Source: an uncultured Bacilli bacterium
GTDB taxonomy: Bacteria > Bacillota_I > Bacilli_A > RF39 > UBA660
DNA: 40,725 nt
NCBI GenBank assembly: GCA_934101865.1
Contig: CAKOSA010000010.1
Coordinates: 1 to 40,725, forward strand
Direction: 5' to 3'
Shown here one piece after another: positions 1 through 8,713 of the stretch (the stretch's first letter is position 1; each line of letters begins with the position of its first letter). The position numbers and the translations under genes are program-made. A model generated the notes under the pieces. That model saw nothing but the letters and a program-made list of their open reading frames with translations. It ran no database searches and was not told the origin of the DNA.

Positions 1-1200
1 AGCATAAAAAGACCCGATAAAGTAAAAACACTATGCTACGATACATCAAAATTCGTAACCCTATATAAATTTGACGGTATATATGATTACATAATTGGCG
101 ACTTACCAAATGACAGCAGTGTCCTCACCGCCTTCGATTTAACTCCCCTCGAACACGGAATAGTCCTAAGATTCCCATCCATATACGATAACGGCAAAGT
201 AGTAAAATATACCCATCACGAAAAATACTTCACCGCCATCGACGACTATTCCAATTGGGGCACAGTCCTAAATATGACCAGCATCGGTGATTTAAACGAT
301 TTAATAATAAGCAGTAAATCAGGAGAAATAATAAAACTATCCGAAATCATCCAAGATTATAAACTCCTAAATACTGCCGAAAGAATAGTCAAGAATAAAA
401 CCGACATAAAAGTAATACTCCTTTCCGGCCCCTCATCATCAGGAAAAACCACCACATCCAAAAAATTAGCCCTATATCTAAAAACACTAGGCCTAAATCC
501 CCAACCCATTTCCCTTGATGATTATTTCCTAAATAGAGACGATACACCACTTGACGAAAACGGCAAACCAGACTACGAAAGCCTAAGAGCCATTGACGTA
601 AAACTATTCAATAACCAAATAACCAAATTACTAAAAGGAAATAAAGTAACCATTCCAACTTACGACTTCATCTCCGGAAAAAAAATATATAATCGACAAC
701 TTGAATTAGCCGAAAACGATATCCTTATAGTAGAAGGCCTCCACGCCCTAAACGAAGAACTCCTCAAAGACATTCCCAAAAAACGCAAATACAAGATATA
801 TATCAGCCCCCTTGCTTACCTAAATATCGATAACGATAACCGCATAAATATGACTGATATCAGACTACTAAGAAGAATAGTAAGAGACAATAGAGTAAGA
901 GGATATAGCCCAACCCATACCATAAGTACTTGGTCCGACGTCCGCAAAGGTGAAGAAAAATACGTCTTTCCATTTCAAGATTTATGCGACGAAATCTTCA
1001 ACTCATCCCTAGCTTATGAACTCGCCGTCCTCAAAACTTACGCCGAACCCCTCCTCTTCTCCGTAAAACAAGAAGACCCCGAATACGAAGTCGCCCTAAG
1101 ACTCCTCGAACTCCTAAAATACGTTCTACCAATCCCGAGCGACGCCGTTCCCGATACCTCAATCCTAAGAGAATTCATCGGTGGCAGTTACTTCGAATAA
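1..1200 (+). CDS. Nucleoside (uridine-type) kinase, 5' end outside window
   Basis: The frame is open from base 1, so the ATG at 274 is internal: 91 further codons precede it and match the accessory domain these enzymes carry. This gene is therefore 5'-truncated by the window, not a 308-residue protein. The kinase part has a Walker A loop GPSSSGKT (visible residues about 143-150), the phosphoribulokinase/uridine kinase signature SLDDYFLNR, and IVEGLHALN. In Clostridia and Bacilli the full proteins are about 550 residues: a TGS/threonyl-tRNA-synthetase-like N-terminus, then a P-loop kinase that phosphorylates a nucleoside with ATP or GTP in the cytosol. The visible N-terminal stretch (HGIVLRFPSIYDNGK, then TAIDDYSNWG) fits the end of that synthetase-like domain. 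Third codon positions are unusually C-rich compared with the island genes. The kinase family is clear; the exact nucleoside substrate is not. Confidence 0.85.
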   Translation, partial: SIKRPDKVKTLCYDTSKFVTLYKFDGIYDYIIGDLPNDSSVLTAFDLTPLEHGIVLRFPSIYDNGKVVKYTHHEKYFTAIDDYSNWGTVLNMTSIGDLNDLIISSKSGEIIKLSEIIQDYKLLNTAERIVKNKTDIKVILLSGPSSSGKTTTSKKLALYLKTLGLNPQPISLDDYFLNRDDTPLDENGKPDYESLRAIDVKLFNNQITKLLKGNKVTIPTYDFISGKKIYNRQLELAENDILIVEGLHALNEELLKDIPKKRKYKIYISPLAYLNIDNDNRINMTDIRLLRRIVRDNRVRGYSPTHTISTWSDVRKGEEKYVFPFQDLCDEIFNSSLAYELAVLKTYAEPLLFSVKQEDPEYEVALRLLELLKYVLPIPSDAVPDTSILREFIGGSYFE

Positions 1201-1205
1201 CAATA

Positions 1206-1238
1206 AAAGTTTTAACAATCAACGTTAGAACTTTTTTT
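1206..1238 (+). terminator. Rho-independent terminator after nucleoside kinase
   Basis: An 11-bp stem (1206-1216 with 1224-1234, one G-U pair) has a 7-base loop and is followed by a run of T. It lies 5 bases after the kinase stop codon. Confidence 0.8.
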
Positions 1239-1400
1239 CATTTCAGCCCTATCGGGGGTATAAACCAAGTCCCAATTTTCCAATACCCATTCTTACCCGC
1301 ATAGCGTAACCTTACCATATACACCATTTATTTTATGACCAATCCCCATATTAAAAACTTAACAATTCCCAAAAAATAAAAAATTTTTTCACAAAAAAAC

Positions 1401-1429
1401 TTGCCAAATATCCCTAATACATATATAAT
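1401..1429 (+). promoter_or_regulatory. Sigma-A promoter of ackA
   Basis: TTGCCA (1401-1406), a 17-bp spacer and TATAAT (1424-1429). The predicted start near 1436 lies just before the GAGGTG ribosome-binding site. The stretch 1239-1400 shows no other recognisable feature. Confidence 0.75.
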
Positions 1430-1451
1430 ATAAGAAGAAAGAGGTGAAACA

Positions 1452-2642
1452 ATGATAGTATTATCAGTAAACGCAGGAAGTTCTTCTCTTAAATTTACAG
1501 CATACAAAATGCCCGAAGAAGAAGTCCTAATCAGCGGAACATTCGAAAGAATAGGTATAGACGGAGGTTTCTATACAATAAAAATAAACGGCGAAAAAAT
1601 CAAGAAGGAAAAAGATTTACCAAACCACGAAGTAGCAGTAAATACACTATTAGACGAATTATTACTAAACAAAGTAATAAAATCATTTGATGAAATTGAA
1701 GCCATAGGCCACAGAGTTGTACACGGAGGAGAAAAATATACAAAATCCGTAATTGTCGATGATGAAGTAAAAAAAGCAATTAGAGATTTAAGCGATTTAG
1801 CTCCTCTTCATAACCCAGCTAATCTAATGGGTATCGAAACATTCTGCAAACTATTACCAAATGCCAAAAATGTAGCAGTATTCGATACAGCATATCATCA
1901 AACAATGCCACCATCATCATACATTTACCCTGTACCTTATGAATGGTATACAAAATATGGCGTAAGAAAATACGGTTTCCACGGAACAAGTCACAGATAC
2001 ATAAACAACAAAATTCAAGAAATTCTAGGAAGAAAAGACCTAAAAGTAATAAGCTGTCATTTAGGAAATGGTGGAAGCCTAACAGCCATTAAAGATGGTA
2101 AAGTAATAGATACATCCCTAGGATTTACTCCAAATGCCGGATTAATGATGGGAACAAGAAGTGGTGGAATAGATCTAAACATCATTCCTTATGTAGTAAA
2201 AAAGAGTGGATATAACCTAGAAAAAATAGTAGATGATTTAAATAAAAAAAGCGGTTTTCTTGGTGTAAGTGGTATAAGTAGTGATGCCAGAGATATCGAT
2301 AAAGGAATAGCTGAAGGAAATACAAGATGTATCCTTGCCGAAGAAATATATGAAGGAAAAGTAATAAGATACTTAGCAAACTACTTCGTTGAATTAGGTG
2401 GAGCTGACGTAATCTGTTTTGCGGGTGGAATTGGAGAAAACGCAGTTGATACCCGTGGAAATATAGTTAGAAAACTAGAATGCTTAGGAGTAAAGCTAGA
2501 TGAAGATGCAAATAAAGTACACGGTGAATTAAGAAAAATTTCAACTGACGACTCCAAAGTATTATGTTACGTAATACCAACAGATGAAGAAGTAATGATT
2601 GCTAGAGATACTTATGACTTGGTGCACGATGAACGAAAATAA
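1452..2642 (+). CDS. ackA: Acetate kinase
   Basis: Interconverts acetyl phosphate + ADP and acetate + ATP, the ATP-yielding last step of acetate fermentation in the cytosol. At 396 residues it is the usual length. Family signatures are all present: VNAGSSSLKF at the N-terminus, GHRVVHGG, FDTAYHQTMP, FHGTSHRY, CHLGNGGS, the adenosine-binding region FTPNAGLMMGTRSGG, and FAGGIGEN. The start is set by GAGGTG seven bases upstream of the ATG. It has its own promoter, and its last 14 bases overlap the start of nrnA, so the two are probably co-transcribed. No phosphotransacetylase gene is adjacent in this window. Confidence 0.97.
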   Translation: MIVLSVNAGSSSLKFTAYKMPEEEVLISGTFERIGIDGGFYTIKINGEKIKKEKDLPNHEVAVNTLLDELLLNKVIKSFDEIEAIGHRVVHGGEKYTKSVIVDDEVKKAIRDLSDLAPLHNPANLMGIETFCKLLPNAKNVAVFDTAYHQTMPPSSYIYPVPYEWYTKYGVRKYGFHGTSHRYINNKIQEILGRKDLKVISCHLGNGGSLTAIKDGKVIDTSLGFTPNAGLMMGTRSGGIDLNIIPYVVKKSGYNLEKIVDDLNKKSGFLGVSGISSDARDIDKGIAEGNTRCILAEEIYEGKVIRYLANYFVELGGADVICFAGGIGENAVDTRGNIVRKLECLGVKLDEDANKVHGELRKISTDDSKVLCYVIPTDEEVMIARDTYDLVHDERK

Positions 2643-3585
2643 AAAAATATTAAAACAGATAAAAAAATATGATACCATAGTTATAGCCCGTCATATTGGT
2701 GCCGACCCCGATGCCTTAGGAAGCCAACTCGCTCTTAAAGAAGCCATAAAAAATACTTTTCCCAACAAAAAAGTATATGCTGTCGGGGCCCTTTCGGCCA
2801 AATTCAAATATATGGGGCTTCTTGATACCGGTGAGGTTATAGAAGAAGACGAAAAACTATTAATCGTTCTCGATACTCCCGATAAAAGAAGAATTGATGA
2901 TGCCAATCCCGAAGATTACAGCTATGTTATAAAAATAGATCATCACCCATTTATAGAAAAATTTGGAGGTATTGAAATAATTGACGAAACCTCATCCAGT
3001 ACTTGCCAGTTAATAATAAAATTCTTACTAGAAAATAAAATAAAAATAACAACATCAATGGCTGAAAACTTATATACAGGAATAATAGGCGATACCGATA
3101 GATTTCTTCACGATTATACAACTATAAACACATTCGATTTAGTAACCAAACTATTAAAACAGACCAATATAAATTTTACTGCTCTCTATGAGCCACTATA
3201 CAGTAGACCCTTTGCGGAAGTAAGATTTCAAGGTTACATATACCAAAACCTAAAACTAAATCAAAATGGTCTTGCCTATATAAAGTTAACTAATGATATT
3301 CTCAAAGAATATGGTGTAGATTCCGCTAGTGCTGGCAATATGATAAATAATCTAAAATTTGTAAGCGAGATAAAAATATGGGTTTTCTTATCTGAGGATA
3401 TAAATAATAATGTCATAAGAGCAAATATAAGGTCTAATGGCCCTATAATAAACGGCGTAGCCTCAGCCCACGGTGGCGGTGGTCACAAATACGCATCCGG
3501 AGTTAGAATGAAAACTTGGGAAGAAGCCGATAGCCTCTTAGATGACTTAGATAAATTATTACAAAACTATAATGACGAGAAGTAG
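2629..3585 (+). CDS. nrnA: DHH/DHHA1 phosphoesterase, NrnA-type nanoRNase / pAp phosphatase
   Basis: Family members degrade 2-5-nucleotide RNAs and dephosphorylate 3'-phosphoadenosine 5'-phosphate with Mn2+. At 318 residues it has the usual length. Visible motifs are HIGADPDALGS (metal binding), a lone Asp in VLDTPD, the name-giving DHH in KIDHHPF, and the C-terminal DHHA1 glycine motif HGGGGHKYASG. The ATG at 2629 is preferred over an in-frame ATG at 2599 because the protein then begins MNENKKILKQIKKYDTIVIA, as in the family, and overlaps ackA by only 14 bases. Translational coupling to ackA is likely because no separate promoter is visible. The TAG stop lies inside a terminator hairpin. Confidence 0.9.
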   Translation: MNENKKILKQIKKYDTIVIARHIGADPDALGSQLALKEAIKNTFPNKKVYAVGALSAKFKYMGLLDTGEVIEEDEKLLIVLDTPDKRRIDDANPEDYSYVIKIDHHPFIEKFGGIEIIDETSSSTCQLIIKFLLENKIKITTSMAENLYTGIIGDTDRFLHDYTTINTFDLVTKLLKQTNINFTALYEPLYSRPFAEVRFQGYIYQNLKLNQNGLAYIKLTNDILKEYGVDSASAGNMINNLKFVSEIKIWVFLSEDINNNVIRANIRSNGPIINGVASAHGGGGHKYASGVRMKTWEEADSLLDDLDKLLQNYNDEK

Positions 3586-3599
3586 CACACTTCTTTTTT
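3578..3599 (+). terminator. Terminator overlapping the nrnA stop codon
   Basis: A 6-bp stem AGAAGT/ACTTCT with loop AGCAC is followed by TTTTT. The stop codon is part of the hairpin. Confidence 0.65.
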
Positions 3600-3645
3600 C
3601 TTTTATATGCAAAAAAGTTGTAATTTTATTGATTTGTGTATTGAC

Positions 3646-3670
3646 AATGTTATCCGCTTATGATAACATT
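3646..3670 (+). repeat. 9-bp perfect hairpin upstream of tnpB (left-end palindrome or operator)
   Basis: AATGTTATC (3646-3654) and GATAACATT (3662-3670) are perfect inverted copies around a 7-base loop. TTGACA at 3641-3646 overlaps the left arm, so a promoter may lie across the hairpin, though no good -10 is visible at 17 bp. Confidence 0.6.
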
Positions 3671-3692
3671 AACCCATAAGGAGGTGAGGTTA

Positions 3693-4829
3693 ATGTATAA
3701 ATCATATAAATTTAGATTATATCCCGATAAGGGCCAAACAGAATTAATAAATAAAATCTTCGGATGTAGTAGATACGCATATAATTATTATTTAGATAAA
3801 ATGATAAATAACGGCTATACCACATCCTATAATAATATAAAAGACTATATCAACGTTTTAAAGTATGAGGCCCCCTTTCTTCAAGAAGTAGACAATATAG
3901 TAATACACAAGTCTATATATAATTTAGATGACGCCTTTAAAAAACTATTTAACAAAACAGGAGGACATCCCAAGTTTAAAAGTAAGTACAATAGAAATAG
4001 TTATAGTATCCCCGCCACATATACAGGCGAATATTGCAATATAGAATTAGATTTAAGAGATGGAAAATTAAAGCTCCCCCAATTAGGACTAATAAAAGTT
4101 CGGGGGTATAGAAATATAAAACACCTTAACGGCAAAATAAAAAATGTTACTATCTCCAAGGAACCAACCGGTAAATACTATGTATCTATCTTATATGAAA
4201 TGTATGAAAATATACCCACCCCTAACCCCAAAAACATCGTTGGAATTGACTTAGGAATAAAGAAACTATTAACCCTATCCAATGGCATAACTTACGATAA
4301 CAATAAATATATAGATAAATATCAAAAAAGAATAAAAAGGAAACAAAGAGAATTATCCCGTAAAGAAAAAGGTAGTAAAAATTACTATAAATGCAAAAAG
4401 GAACTAGCCATTCTTTATAGCAAACTAGCCAATGCCAGAAAATATTATGCCCATAAAATAACTAAAAGTATAACTGACGAATACGATATCATTACTTGTG
4501 AAAAATTAAAAACCAAAAAAATGATTATTAAAGGAAAAAATACCAAACTATCTAGTAAACTAAACGATGCCACATTTAGTGAAATAATAAGACAGCTACT
4601 TTATAAGTCAAAGTATAAAGGTAAAAAATTTTACCAAATAAATACCTATTACCCTTCTAGTCAGATATGTAATAGATGTGATAATCAAGATAGAAAATAC
4701 AAGGATTTAACCGAAAGAGAATACAACTGCTCTAAATGTGGCGAGAAAATAGATAGAGATTTAAACGCAAGTATAAATATAATGTTCGAAGGATTAAAAT
4801 TATATATGAAGAACTATGCCAAAGTATAA
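3693..4829 (+). CDS. tnpB: TnpB RNA-guided endonuclease (IS605 OrfB family)
   Basis: TnpB proteins are RNA-guided nucleases and the ancestors of Cas12. They cut the vacated donor site and so help the element persist. The start at 3693 is chosen because AAGGAGGTGA sits 5 bases upstream and the protein then begins MYKSYKFRLYP, the classic TnpB opening. At 378 residues it is full length. The N-terminal helix-turn-helix/REC-like part is followed by a RuvC-like nuclease with all acidic residues present: D186 in IVGIDLG, E270 in ITCEKLK, and the DRDLNAS motif near 354-360. Between the last two is a zinc ribbon with Cys 326/329 and 346/349. The intact active site suggests a functional protein. There is no companion transposase tnpA in the window. 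Confidence 0.95.
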   Translation: MYKSYKFRLYPDKGQTELINKIFGCSRYAYNYYLDKMINNGYTTSYNNIKDYINVLKYEAPFLQEVDNIVIHKSIYNLDDAFKKLFNKTGGHPKFKSKYNRNSYSIPATYTGEYCNIELDLRDGKLKLPQLGLIKVRGYRNIKHLNGKIKNVTISKEPTGKYYVSILYEMYENIPTPNPKNIVGIDLGIKKLLTLSNGITYDNNKYIDKYQKRIKRKQRELSRKEKGSKNYYKCKKELAILYSKLANARKYYAHKITKSITDEYDIITCEKLKTKKMIIKGKNTKLSSKLNDATFSEIIRQLLYKSKYKGKKFYQINTYYPSSQICNRCDNQDRKYKDLTEREYNCSKCGEKIDRDLNASINIMFEGLKLYMKNYAKV

Positions 4830-4961
4830 AGAATAGGATAATGTTTCTTAATAATAAAAAATTAGTACGGTAGCACTTATCGGAATTTAAGTCTGTGGAG
4901 AAGTCTGATTACAGGGTCTGTGAAGCAGAAAATATATCACCGTGAAGTGATTTAAGCCAGT
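4830..4961 (+). ncRNA. Candidate omega RNA / reRNA at the TnpB right end
   Basis: TnpB guide RNAs come from the end of tnpB and the right end of the element. This stretch is non-coding and rich in short complementary blocks: GTCTGTG occurs twice (from 4891 and 4916), TCTG/CAGA pair around 4917-4929, and ATCAC/GTGAT (4936-4940 with 4947-4951) form a terminal hairpin. The arrangement, a GTGAAGCAGAA-like segment then a short hairpin then a TTAAG-like terminus, resembles known right ends. The guide would begin immediately after the element boundary, which I cannot fix exactly. Confidence 0.5.
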
Positions 4962-5015
4962 TTTATTTTTTCATTTTTAACATATGGTTAACTTCCATAA
5001 AATTATCACAAAAAG

Positions 5016-5024
5016 TGATATAAT
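5016..5024 (+). promoter_or_regulatory. Extended -10 promoter of hpf
   Basis: TGATATAAT has the TGn extension plus a perfect TATAAT, with no good -35. The predicted start is about 15 bases before the ATG. Confidence 0.6.
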
Positions 5025-5045
5025 AGAACTTGAAAGGGTGATAAA

Positions 5046-5576
5046 ATGAAATACAATATTCGTGGTGACAAAATGGAAGTTACCGATGCAATTAATTCCT
5101 ATGTTGAAACAAAATTAGGAAAATTAGAAAAATATTTCAAAGATGAAAGTCTGAACGCAAATGTTAACCTAAAAGTAAGAGGTAACAGACAAATAATAGA
5201 GGTAACAGTTCCTACTGATAAATTCATATTAAGAAGCGAAGAGGAATCAGAAGACCTTTATAGTGCTATTGACCTCGTAATAGATAAATTAGAAAGACAA
5301 ATACGAAAGAATAAAACTAGAATAAATAAACAAAATACGCAAGGAAAATATATGTCCTTTAATCTTGAATACGAACTTCCAAAAGAAGAAGAGGCAAAGG
5401 ACAAAATAGTAAAAAGAAAAACCATTGAAATGAAGCCAATGGATGAAGAAGAAGCAATGCTTGAAATGGATTTGTTGGGCCACTCATTCTTTGTTTACAA
5501 AGATGAAGCAACTGATAAAATATGTGTTCTTTATAAAAGAAAAGACGGCAACTTAGGCCTAATCGAAACTAACTAA
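5046..5576 (+). CDS. hpf: Ribosome hibernation promoting factor, long form
   Basis: Long HPF binds the 30S subunit at the mRNA/tRNA channel and dimerises 70S ribosomes into inactive 100S particles when growth slows. At 176 residues it has the long-form length. The N-terminal S30AE/YfiA domain (about 1-100: MKYNIRGDKMEVTDAI, then SYVETKLGKLEKYF) is joined by a charged linker to the C-terminal dimerisation domain (about 120-176; MDEEEAMLEMDLLGHSFFVY, then YKRKDGNLGLIE). Its start follows AAAGGGTGAT. It is monocistronic, with an extended -10 promoter upstream and a bidirectional terminator downstream. Confidence 0.96.
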   Translation: MKYNIRGDKMEVTDAINSYVETKLGKLEKYFKDESLNANVNLKVRGNRQIIEVTVPTDKFILRSEEESEDLYSAIDLVIDKLERQIRKNKTRINKQNTQGKYMSFNLEYELPKEEEAKDKIVKRKTIEMKPMDEEEAMLEMDLLGHSFFVYKDEATDKICVLYKRKDGNLGLIETN

Positions 5577-5578
5577 AA

Positions 5579-5603
5579 AGGGTGGGACCAATCCCACTCT
5601 TTT
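5579..5603. terminator. Bidirectional terminator between hpf and the hydrolase gene
   Basis: A 9-bp stem (5579-5587 with 5592-5600, one G-U) has loop CCAA. A run of A on the left and T on the right serves both convergent genes; the hydrolase stop codon overlaps its right edge. Confidence 0.8.
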
Positions 5604-6333
5604 ACATTTCAATGGTTTTATTAATGTCCATAATATACTTTTTCCTAAGAAAGGTGATAACAGCTGTAATAACTTCATCCTTCCTCTTCCCAGTAAAACA
5701 ATCGTGATTAACACTATCCATATTAACAAGAATATTTACTTTTGATTTAACTGCTTTATGAACATACTTACAACTTTCACTAGGAACAATTTTATCACTA
5801 GTTCCGTGAATAATCATAATCGGTGCCGTAATACCCTTAGGACTATCGTGGTACTCATCAACAAGCTTCGTAAACTCCATAGCCGTCTTAATTGGCACCT
5901 TTAAAATCCTTGATAAAACCAAATGAATATCTAGCCCTCCAAAAATCTCGGGGCTCTTTTTAATACTCTTAATAACATCAATTTTATCATTCTTAAAATA
6001 CATATATCTAAAAGCCGGAGCAGCTAACACCACTTTCTTAACATATTTACTATACTTACTAGCAATATGACTAGCAATAACTCCCCCCATACTATGTCCA
6101 ACAACATAAATATTCTTATATCCAATACTAATAAGTTTATCCATCATTCTCTCTGCCGAGTTAATCCAATCCTCACAACTAACATTAGAAATAAAAGTCT
6201 TATCGTGCCCCGGAAGAGTAAAAGTATAAACATCAAAATCCAAATAATATTGAAGCTCATTCCCAAGTTCGCCATAATCAAAAGAATTACCAGCAAACCC
6301 GTGAATAAGCAATATAGCTTTTCTAAATAACAT
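5602..6333 (-). CDS. Alpha/beta hydrolase, carboxylesterase/lipase-like
   Basis: A cytosolic serine hydrolase of the alpha/beta fold, resembling Est30/monoacylglycerol-lipase-like carboxylesterases. At 243 residues it is typical. The oxyanion-hole motif is LLIHGFAGN, and the nucleophile elbow GHSMGG gives S81. IIHGTSDKIVP supplies D180, and the SVNH segment supplies H210, so the catalytic triad is complete. The start follows GGGAGTGAT and an extended -10 (TGATACAAT) is visible just upstream, so it may be transcribed separately. It also lies 33 bases downstream of gerAB and could be read with the germination operon. No signal peptide is seen. The natural substrate cannot be told from the sequence. 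Confidence 0.85.
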   Translation of the reverse strand: MLFRKAILLIHGFAGNSFDYGELGNELQYYLDFDVYTFTLPGHDKTFISNVSCEDWINSAERMMDKLISIGYKNIYVVGHSMGGVIASHIASKYSKYVKKVVLAAPAFRYMYFKNDKIDVIKSIKKSPEIFGGLDIHLVLSRILKVPIKTAMEFTKLVDEYHDSPKGITAPIMIIHGTSDKIVPSESCKYVHKAVKSKVNILVNMDSVNHDCFTGKRKDEVITAVITFLRKKYIMDINKTIEM

Positions 6334-6366
6334 AAAATCACTCCCATATAATTGTATCAGAAAAAA

Positions 6367-7467
6367 TCAACAATTACCAGTTTTAATTCCCCTTTTCTTA
6401 AATAAAGTTAAAATAAAAAGTAAAGTAATAATGACAAACGCTCCCATACAAATAAAAGGATAAATATTTGTAATAAAATAATCAAATAAAGTATTATTCT
6501 TAAAACATACATTACACAAAATAAGAATTAAAACAGAGCTAACGAAAATCACAACCATGTTAGGCCTATCTTCTTCCTTATGACAAACAAACTCTGTAAT
6601 AAAATAAATCACAATCGAAATATACATAACCGCCCCAAATATCCATTGCATTGCAATCAAATTCTCAATCCTATCAATAAAATCCATAAAAGAAATCTTT
6701 TGCGTAACCAAATATTCCGGATACTGATACATTGCAATCAAATACTTACCCAAAGCCGTTGCCGTAACAAACACAATGAGAAAACAAATAGCTAGTGAAA
6801 AAACATAAATAAAAGTCCCATACTTTTTCAACCTGTCCCTATCTGTAATATTATCCATTTTAACCGCCCCAATCAAAAAAATAGGCACAATATTCGTAAA
6901 CATCAAAAGCACGCCTCCCTTAAAAACACTCCCAATCCCTTCCCCCATAAAAGGCATAATATTATCCATTTTAATATCCGGAATAAGACCAAGCACTGCC
7001 ACAAAAAACAATGTAAAATTAATAAGAAGAATAATCGTTCCAACCCTAGAAATAACCTGAAATCCCTTACTAACATTAAACATAACCACAACAATCATAA
7101 GAATAGAAACCAACCACAAAGGCGTCCTAATCAAATACTGCGATGAAACAAAATTAGAAATACTAAATAAACTAGTAGTCGCAATCACAATTCCAACAAG
7201 ACACAAAATACAATTACAAACATTCCCCCAAAACTTCCCCAAAATCTCCCTACTAACATCAAACAGGGACAAACTTCCCCTATAATTAAGCACAAAATAT
7301 AACATTCCCAAATAAATAAATCCCAAAATCCCCGTCACAATAATACTAAGATAACTATCCACAGAACTGTTGATAAACAAAATCTGTGACCCAATCCCAA
7401 TAATTGTCCCAATAATCGGAAATGCCATCAAAGTAACGTACTGCAAACTATTAACTTTCCATTTCAT
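6367..7467 (-). CDS. gerAB: Spore germination protein GerAB family (germinant receptor B subunit)
   Basis: The B subunit is an integral membrane protein of the APC transporter superfamily that binds the small-molecule germinant in the spore inner membrane. At 366 residues, with about ten hydrophobic segments and the opening SLQYVTLMAFPIIGTIIGIG, it fits the family. The start follows TAGGAGGT. It overlaps gerAC by 17 bases, so the A-C-B genes form one transcript. It uses TGA as stop, showing that UGA is not recoded here. The germinant cannot be predicted. Presence of the operon implies a spore former or a recent descendant of one. Confidence 0.93.
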   Translation of the reverse strand: MKWKVNSLQYVTLMAFPIIGTIIGIGSQILFINSSVDSYLSIIVTGILGFIYLGMLYFVLNYRGSLSLFDVSREILGKFWGNVCNCILCLVGIVIATTSLFSISNFVSSQYLIRTPLWLVSILMIVVVMFNVSKGFQVISRVGTIILLINFTLFFVAVLGLIPDIKMDNIMPFMGEGIGSVFKGGVLLMFTNIVPIFLIGAVKMDNITDRDRLKKYGTFIYVFSLAICFLIVFVTATALGKYLIAMYQYPEYLVTQKISFMDFIDRIENLIAMQWIFGAVMYISIVIYFITEFVCHKEEDRPNMVVIFVSSVLILILCNVCFKNNTLFDYFITNIYPFICMGAFVIITLLFILTLFKKRGIKTGNC

Positions 7468-8713
7468 AAATACCTCCTAACCCATTACCTTTCGAAAACA
7501 AGTTAACATCACTCTTAACCTCAATCTCAATATTCCTAAAATACTCATCCCAATCCCCTCTCACCGTCTTATAATACCCATTCATCTTCTTATAATACAT
7601 ATCCTCAATCCCAAAAATATCCGAATTATACTTATCCCGAATACTATAAAAACTCTTCGCAACCATCTCCTCAATCCGCTCATTCAGCCTCTTATTAATC
7701 CTCGCAATCACCCGTTCATCCCGCAAATCCATCTTACAATGAGTCTCCGCAATCGACGCTCGCCCACCAATCTTGACGGAAATTTTCCCCCCCTTCAAAA
7801 CATCCATCCCGCTCTTAATCTTAATAATATCCAAAACAACAAATTTATTATCATCACATTCATACTCTACGAGGGTCTTATTAAGGTTTCCCGTAATAAA
7901 GTTATAAGAAATACTCTCTTCTTCGGTCAAAAATCCCAAAAATTCACTACCCCTAAACACACCCATTGTTGATATTAAAATGTTTGCATCATAATCAGAC
8001 TTCTTCAAATTCTCGGTACTTTCTCCCTCCATATCCTTCTCACTCTTATCCATATCCTTCTCATCCCTATTATTATTAACATTATCACTAATATTACCAA
8101 TATTTTTCCCCCTATTATCCCTACTATTAATAATCTCAACAGATGGTATCACCACATCACATCTCGGATTAAGATACTTATTAAGAAGATCACTAAACAT
8201 AATACTCTCATTAATACCCATAATCTCATTACTATTAATCAAACTATTAGCAATATCCTCCCCCGAAATATTAACAAGAGGCGTCATAACCTTCAAAACA
8301 TCACTAGGACTATTCCCCTTTGTCATTACCACATAAAACTCATTTCTAATATCAGGATCTCTATAAATAAAATCCATAACATCAGGCAAATAGCTCCTAG
8401 CAACCTCTTCACTAATAACCACAACTCTAGCGTGCGAAGCAAATAACCTCTTAGAAGTAAGAAGTGAAGCCTCTCTTGCCGACTCCTCTAAACTCTTAGC
8501 TGGATAATCATAAACCACCACACTAGCCTGTTCATACCCCGTATTATTACTAGCATTATTAGAATTAACAATCTGGTATGAAACCCTAAACTCTCCATCC
8601 TTATGATCAATTCCAATTGCCGAAATAATAGCAATACTATTCAGTTCCTCATAGTTATAACATCCCCCCAAAAAACAAATCATAACAACCACTAAACCAA
8701 TCCTCTTAATCAT
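7451..8713 (-). CDS. gerAC: Spore germination lipoprotein GerAC family (germinant receptor C subunit)
   Basis: A lipoprotein subunit of the Ger receptor. The N-terminus is a clear lipoprotein signal (positively charged MIKR, a hydrophobic stretch, then lipobox LGGC with Cys at 18). The sequence NYEELNSIAIISAIGID is the family signature after the lipid-modified Cys. The 420 residues are slightly long because of a hydrophilic Asn/Asp/Glu/Lys-rich insert (about 195-240) between the N-terminal and C-terminal domains. The start overlaps the gerAA stop (ATGATTAA) and is preceded by GGGTGAT, so translation is coupled. Order A-C-B differs from the A-B-C order of Bacillus gerA. Confidence 0.93.
   Translation of the reverse strand: MIKRIGLVVVMICFLGGCYNYEELNSIAIISAIGIDHKDGEFRVSYQIVNSNNASNNTGYEQASVVVYDYPAKSLEESAREASLLTSKRLFASHARVVVISEEVARSYLPDVMDFIYRDPDIRNEFYVVMTKGNSPSDVLKVMTPLVNISGEDIANSLINSNEIMGINESIMFSDLLNKYLNPRCDVVIPSVEIINSRDNRGKNIGNISDNVNNNRDEKDMDKSEKDMEGESTENLKKSDYDANILISTMGVFRGSEFLGFLTEEESISYNFITGNLNKTLVEYECDDNKFVVLDIIKIKSGMDVLKGGKISVKIGGRASIAETHCKMDLRDERVIARINKRLNERIEEMVAKSFYSIRDKYNSDIFGIEDMYYKKMNGYYKTVRGDWDEYFRNIEIEVKSDVNLFSKGNGLGGIYEMES

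Larger units (their letters stand above)
3634..4955 (+). mobile_element. Stand-alone TnpB element of the IS200/IS605 group (boundaries approximate)
   Basis: A tnpB gene with no tnpA is flanked upstream by a strong hairpin and downstream by a structured non-coding stretch. It sits between two housekeeping genes, each with its own terminator or promoter. Such elements make no terminal inverted repeats or target duplications, so the ends are inferred. TTGAT at 3629-3633 is a possible left target/TAM sequence by analogy with other family members. The right end is placed just after the hairpin at 4936-4951. Mobilisation would need TnpA from elsewhere. Confidence 0.5.

Noticed and set aside
274..1200. 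Nucleoside kinase as a complete 308-residue gene starting at 274
   Set aside because: The frame stays open to base 1 and the upstream codons encode sequence expected of the accessory domain; there is no Shine-Dalgarno before 274.
6367..6369. UGA recoded to tryptophan (Mycoplasma-like code), suggested by the AT-richness
   Set aside because: gerAB ends correctly at TGA and tryptophans throughout are TGG.
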